The notes under the pieces are model-generated. The model was not told the origin of the DNA, ran no database searches, and saw nothing but the letters and a program-made list of their open reading frames with translations. Both the position numbers and the translations under genes were made by a program. Positions 38,329 to 47,067 of a DNA stretch of 64,000 nucleotides are shown piece by piece (positions within the stretch are counted from its first letter, which is position 1; each line of letters begins with the position of its first letter). The stretch is taken from positions 1 through 64,000 of the forward strand of contig NZ_PYGJ01000006.1 of the NCBI RefSeq assembly GCF_003014475.1, given 5' to 3'. This DNA comes from Shimia abyssi. Lineage in GTDB: Bacteria; Pseudomonadota; Alphaproteobacteria; Rhodobacterales; Rhodobacteraceae.

Positions 38329-38683
38329 AGTTTCAGCGCCTGTCCCGTCGCTACCTGCCACCACGATGTTACGTGGATGTTACGTGGTTGTGTCAACATC
38401 CCCAGATGTGGGCATTTTATTGCATACATAGATTCGTCAACCAAGCTCTGTTTTTGTACTTGCAAAGCATTTCAACCCATTTAGGCAAATATTTGCTTAA
38501 TGTGAGAAGATTGACGACATAGTTCCGCCGACAGCAGGTGCCGCTGGGTCAACTTTGTTCTTGCGCGGTCCCTGTGCAACAGTGGCCAACCGAGTTATTC
38601 GATAGAGAATTTGTGATTGGACAGCCTTTGCCATGGCTTTGAAAATACGGGCTACCGGTTCGTCCTTGTTTAGGAAAATTCAT
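38329..38683. other. Divergent promoter region, no gene seen
   Basis: About 355 bases between the DUF882 and L,D-transpeptidase genes. It contains an imperfect tandem repeat around TTACGTGGATGTTACGTGG (38369-38387) and a central AT-rich part (38430-38510). No open frame with a ribosome binding site is present. Confidence 0.45.
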
Positions 38684-40291
38684 ATGTATCATCCGTTTCG
38701 TTACAACGCGCGCCTCATGATGTCTGTGGTGCTTGCTGTTGTGCTGACTTTATCGTCTGGCACTGCCCATGCATTTACGGCGTTCAAGCAGGCCGTTGCC
38801 GAATCCGCAGCGCGGGATGCGGATGTGGCGGCGTTCTATCGCGAAAACGGGTATGAACCGGTGTGGACCGGTCCCGGTGACATGGACCGCGCACGACGCA
38901 AGGCGCTGACTGAGGCGCTGGCGCGGGTGGATGACCATGCGCTCCCAGCTGCACGTTATGATGCCGATGGGCTTGTGTCGATGATGGCGAATGCGCGCTC
39001 GGCGCGTGATTTGGGCAAAGTCGAAGTGGCGCTGACCAAAGCGTTTTTGGAATACGGACGCGATGTATCAAGCGGGATGCTGATCCCCAAGACAATCGAC
39101 AGTGATATTGTGCGGGAAATTCCCCGCAAAGATCGCAAGATCATGATGCAGGAATTCACGGCAAGTGCCGATCCGCGTGGATATGTGCGCAGCTTGCCCC
39201 CCATGACCATCGAATATGTCCGTCTGATGAAGGAAAAACTGCGGCTTGAGCGGCTGATTGCGAGCGGAGGTTGGGGCGAAAAGGTGCCTGCGGGCAAGTT
39301 GGAACCCGGCGATCGTGGCCAACGGGTCGTGGCGATGCGCAACCGCCTGATCAGCATGGGTTTCATGCAGCGCAGCGCGACGGCCACCTATGACCGGGCA
39401 CTGGAACAAGCGGTAGAGGCGTTTCAGAGAACCAACGGCCTGGAGGTTGATGGCGTTGCGGGCAAGGGAACCGTGCAGGAAATCAATCGGACGCCAGAGC
39501 ACCGGCTTAAGTCGATCATGGTGGCAATGGAGCGGGAACGCTGGTTGGATCGCAGCCTTGAAGGGCGCGAGATCCTTGTGAACCTGACCGATTTTTCGGC
39601 CAAGATTTACGACGATGGCAAGATGACATTCCGCACTCGGTCTGTTGTTGGCAAGGACCAGAGTGATCGCCGCAGCCCCGAGTTTTCGGACGTAATGGAA
39701 CATATGGTCATCAATCCAACGTGGAACGTACCACGTTCGATTGCGACAAAAGAATACTTGCCGCAGCTCAAGCGCAACCCCAATGCGGTCAGCTATCTGC
39801 GGCTGGTGGATTCCCGCGGACGCACGGTCAACCGGGCCAATGTGAATTTTGCGCAATACAGTGCGCGCACCTTTCCATTTGATATGAAACAGTCGCCCGG
39901 CAACCGTAATGCGCTGGGGTTGGTGAAGTTCATGTTCCCCAATCGCCATAATATCTATCTGCATGATACACCGCAAAAGGCGCTGTTTTCGCGCGAAGTG
40001 CGCGCGTATAGCCACGGCTGTATTCGCCTGCAACAGCCGTTTGAGTTTGCCTATGAGCTGTTGGCCAAACAGGTCGACAACCCAAAAGATTATTTTCATT
40101 CCCGCCTGAAAACGGGGCGTGAGACCAAGGTTGATCTGGAAGTGAACATTCCGGTTCACATTACGTACCGCACCGCCTTTACCGAAGCCAAAGGCCCGGT
40201 TCAGTACCGTCGCGATGTCTATGGGCGCGACGCCAAGATCTGGGATGCGATGGCCAATGAAGGGGTGGTGCTGCGCGCCTATCAGGGCTAA
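38684..40291 (+). CDS. L,D-transpeptidase, YcbB-like
   Basis: 535 residues with a signal peptide (LMMSVVLAVVLTLSSGTAHA), a scaffold region, a peptidoglycan-binding helix bundle (about 210-270; AVEAFQRTNGLEVDGVAGKGT) and a YkuD catalytic domain with SHGCIRL (nucleophile Cys446). It makes 3-3 crosslinks in peptidoglycan or attaches proteins to it. The ATG at 38684 is eight bases after AGGA and starts the signal peptide; a longer frame from 38633 has no ribosome binding site. Confidence 0.92.
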   Translation: MYHPFRYNARLMMSVVLAVVLTLSSGTAHAFTAFKQAVAESAARDADVAAFYRENGYEPVWTGPGDMDRARRKALTEALARVDDHALPAARYDADGLVSMMANARSARDLGKVEVALTKAFLEYGRDVSSGMLIPKTIDSDIVREIPRKDRKIMMQEFTASADPRGYVRSLPPMTIEYVRLMKEKLRLERLIASGGWGEKVPAGKLEPGDRGQRVVAMRNRLISMGFMQRSATATYDRALEQAVEAFQRTNGLEVDGVAGKGTVQEINRTPEHRLKSIMVAMERERWLDRSLEGREILVNLTDFSAKIYDDGKMTFRTRSVVGKDQSDRRSPEFSDVMEHMVINPTWNVPRSIATKEYLPQLKRNPNAVSYLRLVDSRGRTVNRANVNFAQYSARTFPFDMKQSPGNRNALGLVKFMFPNRHNIYLHDTPQKALFSREVRAYSHGCIRLQQPFEFAYELLAKQVDNPKDYFHSRLKTGRETKVDLEVNIPVHITYRTAFTEAKGPVQYRRDVYGRDAKIWDAMANEGVVLRAYQG

Positions 40292-40321
40292 ACACGCCCC
40301 GAAACAACATTCGGGAAGCGC

Positions 40322-41413
40322 ATGGCACATACTGTTGGGCAGATCGCGGCGGCTTTGAATGCCGAGGCTTTAGGCGACACTGAATTGTTGATCGAAAAAG
40401 TGGCCGAGCCAGCCTCGGCCACCGAAGATGATCTGGCGCTTTTGACCAATCCCAAATTTGCCGACGGCCTTGCAAAAGGGTCTGCGCGCGTCGCGCTTTT
40501 GTGGCCCGGGGCCGATTGGCAAACACTTGGCCTAAAGGCAGCGATTATTGCGCCGCGCGGGCGTTATGCCATGGCTGCGCTGACCAGGATGATGGACCCG
40601 GGGCAGGGGTTTGCGCAGGGTATTCACCCAACCGCAATCATAGACGACACCGCCGAACTGGGTGAAAACGTTGCACTTGGTCCGTTTGTGGTTGTTGGTC
40701 CACGCGCGCGCGTTGGAGCCAATAGCGTGATTGGCCCATATTGTCATATCGGCATGGAAGCCAGTGTCGGACCGGACGCGTTTCTGAGGGATCACGTGTC
40801 CATTGGGGCGCGTGTCACCATTGGCGCGCGGTTCATTTCACAACCCGGCGCGCGAATTGGGGCGGACGGTATGTCTTTTGTCACGCCCGAGGCGTCTGGC
40901 GTGGAAAAGGCGCGGGAATCGCTTGGCGATCAAGGCGAGCTTGTTTCACAAAGTTGGACCCGCATTCATTCACTGGGTGCGGTCACAATCGGCGACGATG
41001 TCGAGATTGGCGCCAACACCTGTATCGACTATGGCACCATCCGCGATACGGTAGTGGGCAGTGGAACCAAGATCGACAACCAATGCCATGTTGCCCACAA
41101 CGTGACCATAGGCACAGATTGTCTGTTTGCGGGAATGGTCGGCATAGCCGGATCAACCAAGATCGGGAATAACGTGGTAATGGGCGGGCAGGTTGGCGTG
41201 ACGGACAACACGACGATCGGAGATAATGTCATCGCCGGGGGCGGCGCAAAAATTCTGAGCAAAGTTCCTGCTGGGCAGGTCGTATTAGGATACCCGGCGG
41301 TCAAGATGGACACCCATCTGGATATGTACAAAGCGCTGCGCAGATTGCCTCGAACGTTAGCACAGCTTAAAAACCGTCAAAAATCTGTTTCCAAAGACGG
41401 ATCCAATGACTAA
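40322..41413 (+). CDS. lpxD: UDP-3-O-acylglucosamine N-acyltransferase LpxD
   Basis: 363 residues with the LpxD N-terminal uridine-binding domain and a left-handed beta-helix of hexapeptide repeats. The catalytic His259 lies in VAHNVTIGTD. It adds the amide-linked acyl chain to UDP-acylglucosamine in lipid A synthesis. It is followed by its own ACP and ketosynthase genes rather than the usual fabZ-lpxA-lpxB set. Confidence 0.95.
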   Translation: MAHTVGQIAAALNAEALGDTELLIEKVAEPASATEDDLALLTNPKFADGLAKGSARVALLWPGADWQTLGLKAAIIAPRGRYAMAALTRMMDPGQGFAQGIHPTAIIDDTAELGENVALGPFVVVGPRARVGANSVIGPYCHIGMEASVGPDAFLRDHVSIGARVTIGARFISQPGARIGADGMSFVTPEASGVEKARESLGDQGELVSQSWTRIHSLGAVTIGDDVEIGANTCIDYGTIRDTVVGSGTKIDNQCHVAHNVTIGTDCLFAGMVGIAGSTKIGNNVVMGGQVGVTDNTTIGDNVIAGGGAKILSKVPAGQVVLGYPAVKMDTHLDMYKALRRLPRTLAQLKNRQKSVSKDGSND

Positions 41414-41446
41414 ATCAAGCCACGGATCACGGGAAAGGACGATCAC

Positions 41447-41704
41447 ATGAGCGTCAAAGACAAGGTTATTGAGATCATCGCGGAACAAGCCGTGCTGGAG
41501 CCTTCTGACGTCACACTGGATAGCACTTTGGAAGAGTTGGGCATCGACAGCCTTGGGTTGGTCGAGAGTATCTTTGCCATAGAAGAAGCCTTTGACATCT
41601 CGGTGCCTTTCAACGCCAATGAACCCACTCAGAGCGATTTTGACATTTCATCCGTTGCGACCATTATCGCCGGGATCGAAAAGCTGATCGCCGAGCAAGC
41701 CTGA
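41447..41704 (+). CDS. Acyl carrier protein, specialised
   Basis: 85 residues with the phosphopantetheine attachment Ser35 in LGIDSLGL. It differs from housekeeping AcpP in the third and fourth helix regions (FNANEPTQSDFDISS). AGGA precedes the ATG. Its place between lpxD and a ketosynthase gene suggests that it carries a special acyl chain for lipid A or a related lipid. Confidence 0.9.
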   Translation: MSVKDKVIEIIAEQAVLEPSDVTLDSTLEELGIDSLGLVESIFAIEEAFDISVPFNANEPTQSDFDISSVATIIAGIEKLIAEQA

Positions 41705-41718
41705 ACGGACATGAATTC

Positions 41719-42927
41719 ATGAAACGGGTCGTCATTACCGGGGCGGGAACCATCAACGCGCTGGGGCAGAACGTGCCCGACACGCTGGCCGCCATGCGTG
41801 AGGGGCGTTGTGGTATCGGAGAACTGGATCTGCGCGATGTGGATCGGCTTGCCGTCAAGATTGGCGCGCAGGTAAAGAACTTTGAGGCTGAAGCGCTGTT
41901 TAATCGCCAGCAGATGGCGTTGTTCGATCGCTTTACGCAATTCACGCTGGTTGCCGCGCGCGAGGCGATGGCGCAGGCGGGGCTGGAGTTTTCGGGCGAA
42001 CTGGCGGCAAAATCCGGTGTCGTGCTGGGCAATTCCGGCGGCGGCATGCAGACGCTGGATGAGAATTATCGCACGGTTTATGAGGACGGCAAGAACCGGG
42101 TTCACCCGTTTGTTGTGCCCAAGTTGATGAACAATGCTGCTGCCAGCCATGTCAGCATGGAGTTTAACCTTAAGGGGCCAAGCTTTACTGTGGCGTCGGC
42201 CTGCGCCAGCTCTAATCACGCGATGGCGCAAGCGTTCCAGATGGTGCGCACGGGCATGGCGACGGCAATGGTCACGGGTGGCACGGAATCCATGTTGTGC
42301 TTTGGCGGTGTCAAAGCATGGGAGGGACTGCGTGTGATGTCCAAGGACGCCTGTCGCCCGTTTTCCGCCAATCGCAATGGCATGGTGCAGGGCGAAGGCG
42401 CGGGTGTGTTTGTGTTCGAAGAGATGGAACACGCCAAGGCACGCGGTGCCGAGATTTTGGCGGAAATCTCTGGGTTCGCGATGAGCTCGGACGCAGCGGA
42501 TATCGTGATGCCCTCCAAACAGGGCGCGGCGCGGGCCATAGCCGGGGCGTTGGCCGATGCGCGTCTGAACCGAGAAGACGTGGGCTATATCAACGCACAC
42601 GGCACCGGCACGGCCGCCAATGACAAGACCGAGTGCAGCGCCGTTGCGGATGTTTTTGGGCCGCATGCCGACAGTCTGATGATGTCTTCGACCAAATCAA
42701 TGCATGGGCATTTGATTGGCGGCACCGGTGCGGTAGAGCTGTTGGCCTGCATTATGGCGGTACGCGACGGTGTGATAGCGCCTACAATCGGCTATGAGGA
42801 ACCAGACCCGGAATGCGCGTTAGACGTCGTACCTAACGAAGCGCGCGAGGCCGATGTCGAAGTGGCACTTTCCAACGCATTTGCTTTTGGTGGCCTGAAC
42901 GCAGTCCTGGCGCTGCGACGTGTGTGA
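41719..42927 (+). CDS. Beta-ketoacyl-ACP synthase, KAS II type
   Basis: 402 residues with the full KAS triad: Cys162 in ACASSNHA, His294 in NAHGTGT and His331 in KSMHGHLIG. The length and sequence fit FabF-like enzymes. It condenses malonyl-ACP with an acyl group to give 3-oxoacyl-ACP. It starts 14 bases after the ACP gene, which is its likely partner. Confidence 0.92.
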   Translation: MKRVVITGAGTINALGQNVPDTLAAMREGRCGIGELDLRDVDRLAVKIGAQVKNFEAEALFNRQQMALFDRFTQFTLVAAREAMAQAGLEFSGELAAKSGVVLGNSGGGMQTLDENYRTVYEDGKNRVHPFVVPKLMNNAAASHVSMEFNLKGPSFTVASACASSNHAMAQAFQMVRTGMATAMVTGGTESMLCFGGVKAWEGLRVMSKDACRPFSANRNGMVQGEGAGVFVFEEMEHAKARGAEILAEISGFAMSSDAADIVMPSKQGAARAIAGALADARLNREDVGYINAHGTGTAANDKTECSAVADVFGPHADSLMMSSTKSMHGHLIGGTGAVELLACIMAVRDGVIAPTIGYEEPDPECALDVVPNEAREADVEVALSNAFAFGGLNAVLALRRV

Positions 42928-43004
42928 TCGCAAAATTGGGAAGCAGCAGGGCGAGTTTAGCAGGGATTTGGCCTTTTGAACTGAAATCAAAGCGCGTTTC
43001 TCAG

Positions 43005-43694
43005 TTAGTTCGGTAAATCCAGTTCCGGTAAGTCCGCAATACGCCAGAGCCCCATCGACTTATCCGTGTTGCGCGTTCCCTCTGCTGTTAGCTTCTCATC
43101 TATGACCTTGTCAGGGGCCGGAAAATTGAATGGTGGTTTGCACATATCAAGCCGACGCCATTGACCCGTTAGAATGTCATCATTGTTCGGTACTTCGGGA
43201 AAGGTCGTCGTCAACAGCCACGTTGAGCCACTCGCTTTGATATTTTTAATCGCAGCGGCGATGTCAGAAAAACAAAGGTGTACCAAACAATCGCGGCAGA
43301 AAATTAAATCAACTTTAGGCAGTTGCGTTTCCATCAGGTTCATCACGCGGAACTCTCGCCCTTTTGTGCCAAAACGCTCGTTGTTTGCCTTGACTAGGTC
43401 AGGCACGATATCACCACCAATGTAGGTGATTTGGCCAAGGTCAAGCTTTGACATCCAAAAGAAATCGCCACATGGCGCATCTAGCAGCGTTGTTACACCG
43501 AGTTCTTCGAGAAATCCTGGCAGTTCTTGACGTAGCGTGGCAGTTTGCTCCAAGTTGGATCCTTTGCCAGATGCGCTGTCTTTGTCGCCCCATTTGTTGC
43601 GTTTGTAGTACCTTGTGAACGTCTGTTCGGCGTCTTCCTGAGACAGCCGTTTAATGCTTCTTTTCTTTTGTATTTGTTTTATGTATTTCAGCAT
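43005..43694 (-). CDS. Class I SAM-dependent methyltransferase
   Basis: 229 residues. The SAM motif LLDAPCGDFFW is near residue 70, followed by YIGGDIVPDLV (acidic residue for ribose) and LIFCRDCLVHLCFSDI. It resembles stand-alone methyltransferases of surface-glycan loci. The N-terminus is very basic (KQIQKKRSIKR). The frame could extend to 43769, but the ATG at 43694 is more plausible. Base composition is lower in GC than its left neighbours. Confidence 0.75.
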   Translation of the reverse strand: MLKYIKQIQKKRSIKRLSQEDAEQTFTRYYKRNKWGDKDSASGKGSNLEQTATLRQELPGFLEELGVTTLLDAPCGDFFWMSKLDLGQITYIGGDIVPDLVKANNERFGTKGREFRVMNLMETQLPKVDLIFCRDCLVHLCFSDIAAAIKNIKASGSTWLLTTTFPEVPNNDDILTGQWRRLDMCKPPFNFPAPDKVIDEKLTAEGTRNTDKSMGLWRIADLPELDLPN

Positions 43695-43866
43695 CTTAAC
43701 GTCTCTGGTTTTTGCCAAACTGGGTATTAATATGGGTGCGTTGGCTGCTTGATTACAGCCCTTCGACACTACCGTATCTCACATTAGTTCTCAAGCAGTG
43801 CCGGTGGCTGTAGACACGGGAGGGCGGTATAACTAAAACCGCGCACAAACACAAAGGAAGAGTGCA

Positions 43867-44649
43867 ATGAAATGCGAGCCGCTGGTTGTTCTGTGCATGA
43901 AGTGGGGGTCACTCTATCCTGCAAGTTACGTGAACGTGCTGCATTCGGCGTGCCGCGCAAACTTGCAACAAGATTTCAGGTTTGTATGTTTGGCAAATGA
44001 CACGGAAGGTTACGAAGAAGGGATCGAAGTCTTCCCAATTCCGGATCTTGGTTATCAAGCGGAACACTGGGCTTCAGGAGCCTGGCCTAAGCTGTCTGTG
44101 TTCGTAGACGATCTGTACGGATTGAGGGGGCGCGCGCTTTTTATTGATTTGGACTCGGTTGTCCTGGATGATTTGGCACCCTTTTTTGAGGTTCCAGGTG
44201 ATTTTGTTTCGATTGGGGGGGGGGTGGACTGGCGCCGTGGCAATCCGAACCCCAACCCAACCTTGGCCAGCGGTGTGTTTAGCTTTACTCTCGGGTCTCA
44301 ACCGCAAATTGCTGCGAATTTTCGAGAAGACCCTATGGGGGCGTTCCATGAGTTCAAGCTCGAGCAGCGCTTTATAGAGGCACATGTATCAAGCTGGAAA
44401 CCCTGGGCGGCTGAATGGGTAATCAGTTTCAAGCGCCATCTTCGCAGACCAGTCTTAGTCGATCGGATTTTGCCTCCACGTCTTCCCGATGATGGCACCA
44501 AGATCGTAGCGTTCCACGGAGATCCGCGCCCGATTGACGTGGTCCGTTCAGACAGGTCAAGCTGGGCACGATTTCCCCGGTACGGTAGGGGCGCCATATC
44601 GTGGGTTCGGAAGTATTGGCTGGATAACGGATATCGTGATCCAATTTAG
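43867..44649 (+). CDS. Glycosyltransferase-like protein
   Basis: 260 residues. The layout of a GT-A type sugar transferase is suggested by VVLCMKWGSLYP at the start, a conserved FIDLDSVVLDDL (DxD, nucleotide-sugar/metal site, near residue 94), and GVFSF followed by HGDPRP near the end. AAGGAAG lies before the ATG. The final bases overlap the stop of the convergent sulfotransferase gene. The donor and acceptor are unknown. Confidence 0.65.
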   Translation: MKCEPLVVLCMKWGSLYPASYVNVLHSACRANLQQDFRFVCLANDTEGYEEGIEVFPIPDLGYQAEHWASGAWPKLSVFVDDLYGLRGRALFIDLDSVVLDDLAPFFEVPGDFVSIGGGVDWRRGNPNPNPTLASGVFSFTLGSQPQIAANFREDPMGAFHEFKLEQRFIEAHVSSWKPWAAEWVISFKRHLRRPVLVDRILPPRLPDDGTKIVAFHGDPRPIDVVRSDRSSWARFPRYGRGAISWVRKYWLDNGYRDPI

Positions 44650-45320
44650 AGGCTTTCAGGAAGATTTTCAGAGTAACCGATTAGGTCAAAGTCCCGGCGA
44701 TAAATCTGACGCACCAAATTATAGGCTTGTTCGTCGTAATAACTGTCGAGAGATTTCTTTTGCGACTTTGTCTTATTGACGTGCTGGAGTTTGAATTCAG
44801 GAAGTTTAAGACTCTGGCTTAGTTGTTCTAACTCAGAGTTAAGCGATTCAAACTTTATCAGATGATCAACAGCCACCGCACCAGTGTCATCAGTCAGAAA
44901 ATACGTCTGATCAGGCAGTCTCGAAAAGATCGTCTGGTTCCAAAAGGGCTGCTTTGTTCTGTTTTCTAAGTACTCCACAAAGGACATCTGACCCACTTTT
45001 TTTGCAGTGGACGCAATTCTGAACTGCTTCATGTACTCGTAGTGCGAGACAGCGTGCAAGAATGGATTGCGAACCACCGAAAAACTGCAGAAAGAGTCAA
45101 AAACTGGTCTACCAAGTTTTGCTATCATTTTCGAGGCTGTTTCATGTTCTCGGAAATGTGCCTGCGCAGGTTTTTCTCTGAATGGTAAACGTCGAGACAA
45201 GGACCTCAAGACGCTGCGGTTTTTGGGACGGCCATATTTTCCAAAAGCGTCTGTTACAGACAATCCTGCGGTCTTGGGGATATGCACAAAGATAAAGCCG
45301 TACTCTTCAGATATTATCAT
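44646..45320 (-). CDS. Sulfotransferase family 2-like protein
   Basis: 224 residues with the PAPS loop HIPKTAGLSVTDAFGKYG at the start and VVRNPFLHAVSHYEYM as the 3'-phosphate motif. These place it with carbohydrate sulfotransferases. It probably sulfates a surface glycan made by its neighbours. The gene is AT-richer than the core genes around it, which hints at transfer. Confidence 0.8.
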   Translation of the reverse strand: MIISEEYGFIFVHIPKTAGLSVTDAFGKYGRPKNRSVLRSLSRRLPFREKPAQAHFREHETASKMIAKLGRPVFDSFCSFSVVRNPFLHAVSHYEYMKQFRIASTAKKVGQMSFVEYLENRTKQPFWNQTIFSRLPDQTYFLTDDTGAVAVDHLIKFESLNSELEQLSQSLKLPEFKLQHVNKTKSQKKSLDSYYDEQAYNLVRQIYRRDFDLIGYSENLPESL

Positions 45321-45361
45321 GTCGATGTCTCATTTATATCTGTGGACGAAATGACGTAGTG

Positions 45362-46408
45362 TTAACCCGCCAGATCCGACCACTTGAGTTGTTGGTTCCG
45401 GGTCACCGCGGTTTTCAGCGTCTTTCCGACCACGGTGTCAAACTCATACCCCGGAATTTCGCCCGAACCGGGGCGGCGGGCCCAGATGTCGGCTTCGGTG
45501 ATTACGTGGCCGGCGGGCAGGTCCGCATCGGCCACCACAGAGGCGCGGGCAAAGGCATAGACCGGCTCTTCGGCCTCGGTGCGTTGTTTGGGGTTGTTGG
45601 CGGCGATCCAGATTTCACGAGACCGTTCGATCAGGTGGCGCAGTTCAGACGGGTCCATCGAGTTGATGATATCCGGCCCCTTGCGATAACGCGTGTCGGT
45701 ATAGTGGCGTTCCAGAATGCAGGCCCCAAGCGCCACCGAGGCCAGTGCCATTTCCGGGCCAATCGAGTGGTCGGAAAAACCGACAAAGGCGTTTGGAAAG
45801 GCCTCTTTCAGGTCCGTGACACCGCGCAACGAGACAATCTCGGGTGGTGAGGGGTAGAGGTTGGTGCATTCCAGTAGCGCATAATCCACACCAGCCTCAT
45901 CCAGAATGGCGACCGAACGGCGCATGGTGTCGATGGTCTGCATACCGGTCGACATGATCACCGGCTTGCCCATGCGCGCGATATGGCGGATCAGGGGCAG
46001 GTTGTCGGCCTCGCCAGAGCCGATCTTGAACGCGGGCACATCTGCCTCGTTCAGGAAATCCGCCGCTTTGCGCGAAAACGGTGTGGAGATGAAGATCATG
46101 CCCAACTCTTCGGTATAACGCTTGAGCTCCAGCTCATCCTCTGCTGAGAGCGCGCATTGCGCCATCACGTCCCAGATCGATACGTCCGCATTGGGCGGAA
46201 AGATCTGCTTGGCCTCGTCTGTCATCTCGTCTTCGACAAAATGCGTCTGGTGTTTGATCATCTCACACCCGGACCCGGCGGCACGGCGCACCATTTCCTT
46301 GGCCACCTCCAGATCACCGCCGTGGTTTATGCCGATCTCGGCAATGACAAGCGGCGGATGATCGGGGCCAATTTTGCGGCCAGCGATGGTCATGGAGCGG
46401 TTGGACAT
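45362..46408 (-). CDS. N-acetylneuraminate/pseudaminate synthase family protein
   Basis: 348 residues. The NeuB TIM barrel (IAEIGINHGGDLEVAKEMV, IKHQTHF, FKIGSGEADNLPLI, FSDHSIG) is followed by a C-terminal SAF/antifreeze-like domain (about 290-348). It condenses phosphoenolpyruvate with an amino sugar to a nonulosonic acid. Sialic, legionaminic or pseudaminic product cannot be told apart here. AAGGAGA precedes the ATG. CMP-transfer genes are not in the window. Confidence 0.9.
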   Translation of the reverse strand: MSNRSMTIAGRKIGPDHPPLVIAEIGINHGGDLEVAKEMVRRAAGSGCEMIKHQTHFVEDEMTDEAKQIFPPNADVSIWDVMAQCALSAEDELELKRYTEELGMIFISTPFSRKAADFLNEADVPAFKIGSGEADNLPLIRHIARMGKPVIMSTGMQTIDTMRRSVAILDEAGVDYALLECTNLYPSPPEIVSLRGVTDLKEAFPNAFVGFSDHSIGPEMALASVALGACILERHYTDTRYRKGPDIINSMDPSELRHLIERSREIWIAANNPKQRTEAEEPVYAFARASVVADADLPAGHVITEADIWARRPGSGEIPGYEFDTVVGKTLKTAVTRNQQLKWSDLAG

Positions 46409-46473
46409 GAAAGGCGTCTCCTTTGGATATTGTAGGAGAGTGCTAAAGGCTATGGCGGAGTGTGTAAAGTTGC

Positions 46474-46977
46474 CTAAGCGGTTTCCGGCGGTACGTGGCG
46501 CTTTACCATGAAACCTTCTTGGGGGGTTGGTGGGGCAAAGTATTTGTTTACCTGATGAAACTCTGCTTCGGTCACAGTGAAAGGGTGTTCACCAGATGAA
46601 TTGCGGGCGTGCATTCGCGCGATACAGACACCATCAGGCGTGTCGAGATAATGCAGGATGTGATCGGCATTGGTCTGGTTTAGCAGATCACGCATCCACG
46701 TGCGCGCCTGTACCGTGTTTGCTTGAAAGTCGAGCACCACCGAAAGACCTCGGGTTAACAAAGACACCACGTGTGGGCCCATAATCCCGCGAAGTTTGGC
46801 GGCATATAGAACGTAGTCACGTAAGGTTTTCATTTGGTCACCATAAAGAGCGCTGAGCCAAGCGTCTTCGCTGATGACAATCGTTTCCGGCGCTTGCCCA
46901 AGCTGCTTGGTTAGCGTGGATTTGCCCGCTGCTATCTTGCCACAAACGAGATGAAGGGTAGGAGTATTTGAAGACAT
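46474..46977 (-). CDS. P-loop kinase-like ATP-binding protein
   Basis: 167 residues with Walker A GKIAAGKST (residues 13-21) and VVLDFQANTVQ as the Walker B-like strand. The fold is that of small kinases of the zeta-toxin/AAA_33 type. It is likely to phosphorylate a small molecule, but there is no clear partner. No antitoxin-like gene is adjacent, so a toxin role is not supported. Confidence 0.75.
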   Translation of the reverse strand: MSSNTPTLHLVCGKIAAGKSTLTKQLGQAPETIVISEDAWLSALYGDQMKTLRDYVLYAAKLRGIMGPHVVSLLTRGLSVVLDFQANTVQARTWMRDLLNQTNADHILHYLDTPDGVCIARMHARNSSGEHPFTVTEAEFHQVNKYFAPPTPQEGFMVKRHVPPETA

Positions 46978-47067
46978 GATGTTCTCATTGCCGCAGTGAG
47001 TTGCCCGTCAAATGCCACGGGTCAATGTGTCATTAAAGAAAAAACAGCGCTCTATCCGTCAGGGAAA

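Noticed and set aside
39068-40330. 420-codon minus-strand frame over the L,D-transpeptidase gene
   Set aside because: Antisense shadow without family motifs; the transpeptidase has its signal peptide and SHGCIRL.
46474-46977. Zeta-toxin type toxin-antitoxin module
   Set aside because: The P-loop protein has no adjacent antitoxin-like gene and stands alone between other genes.
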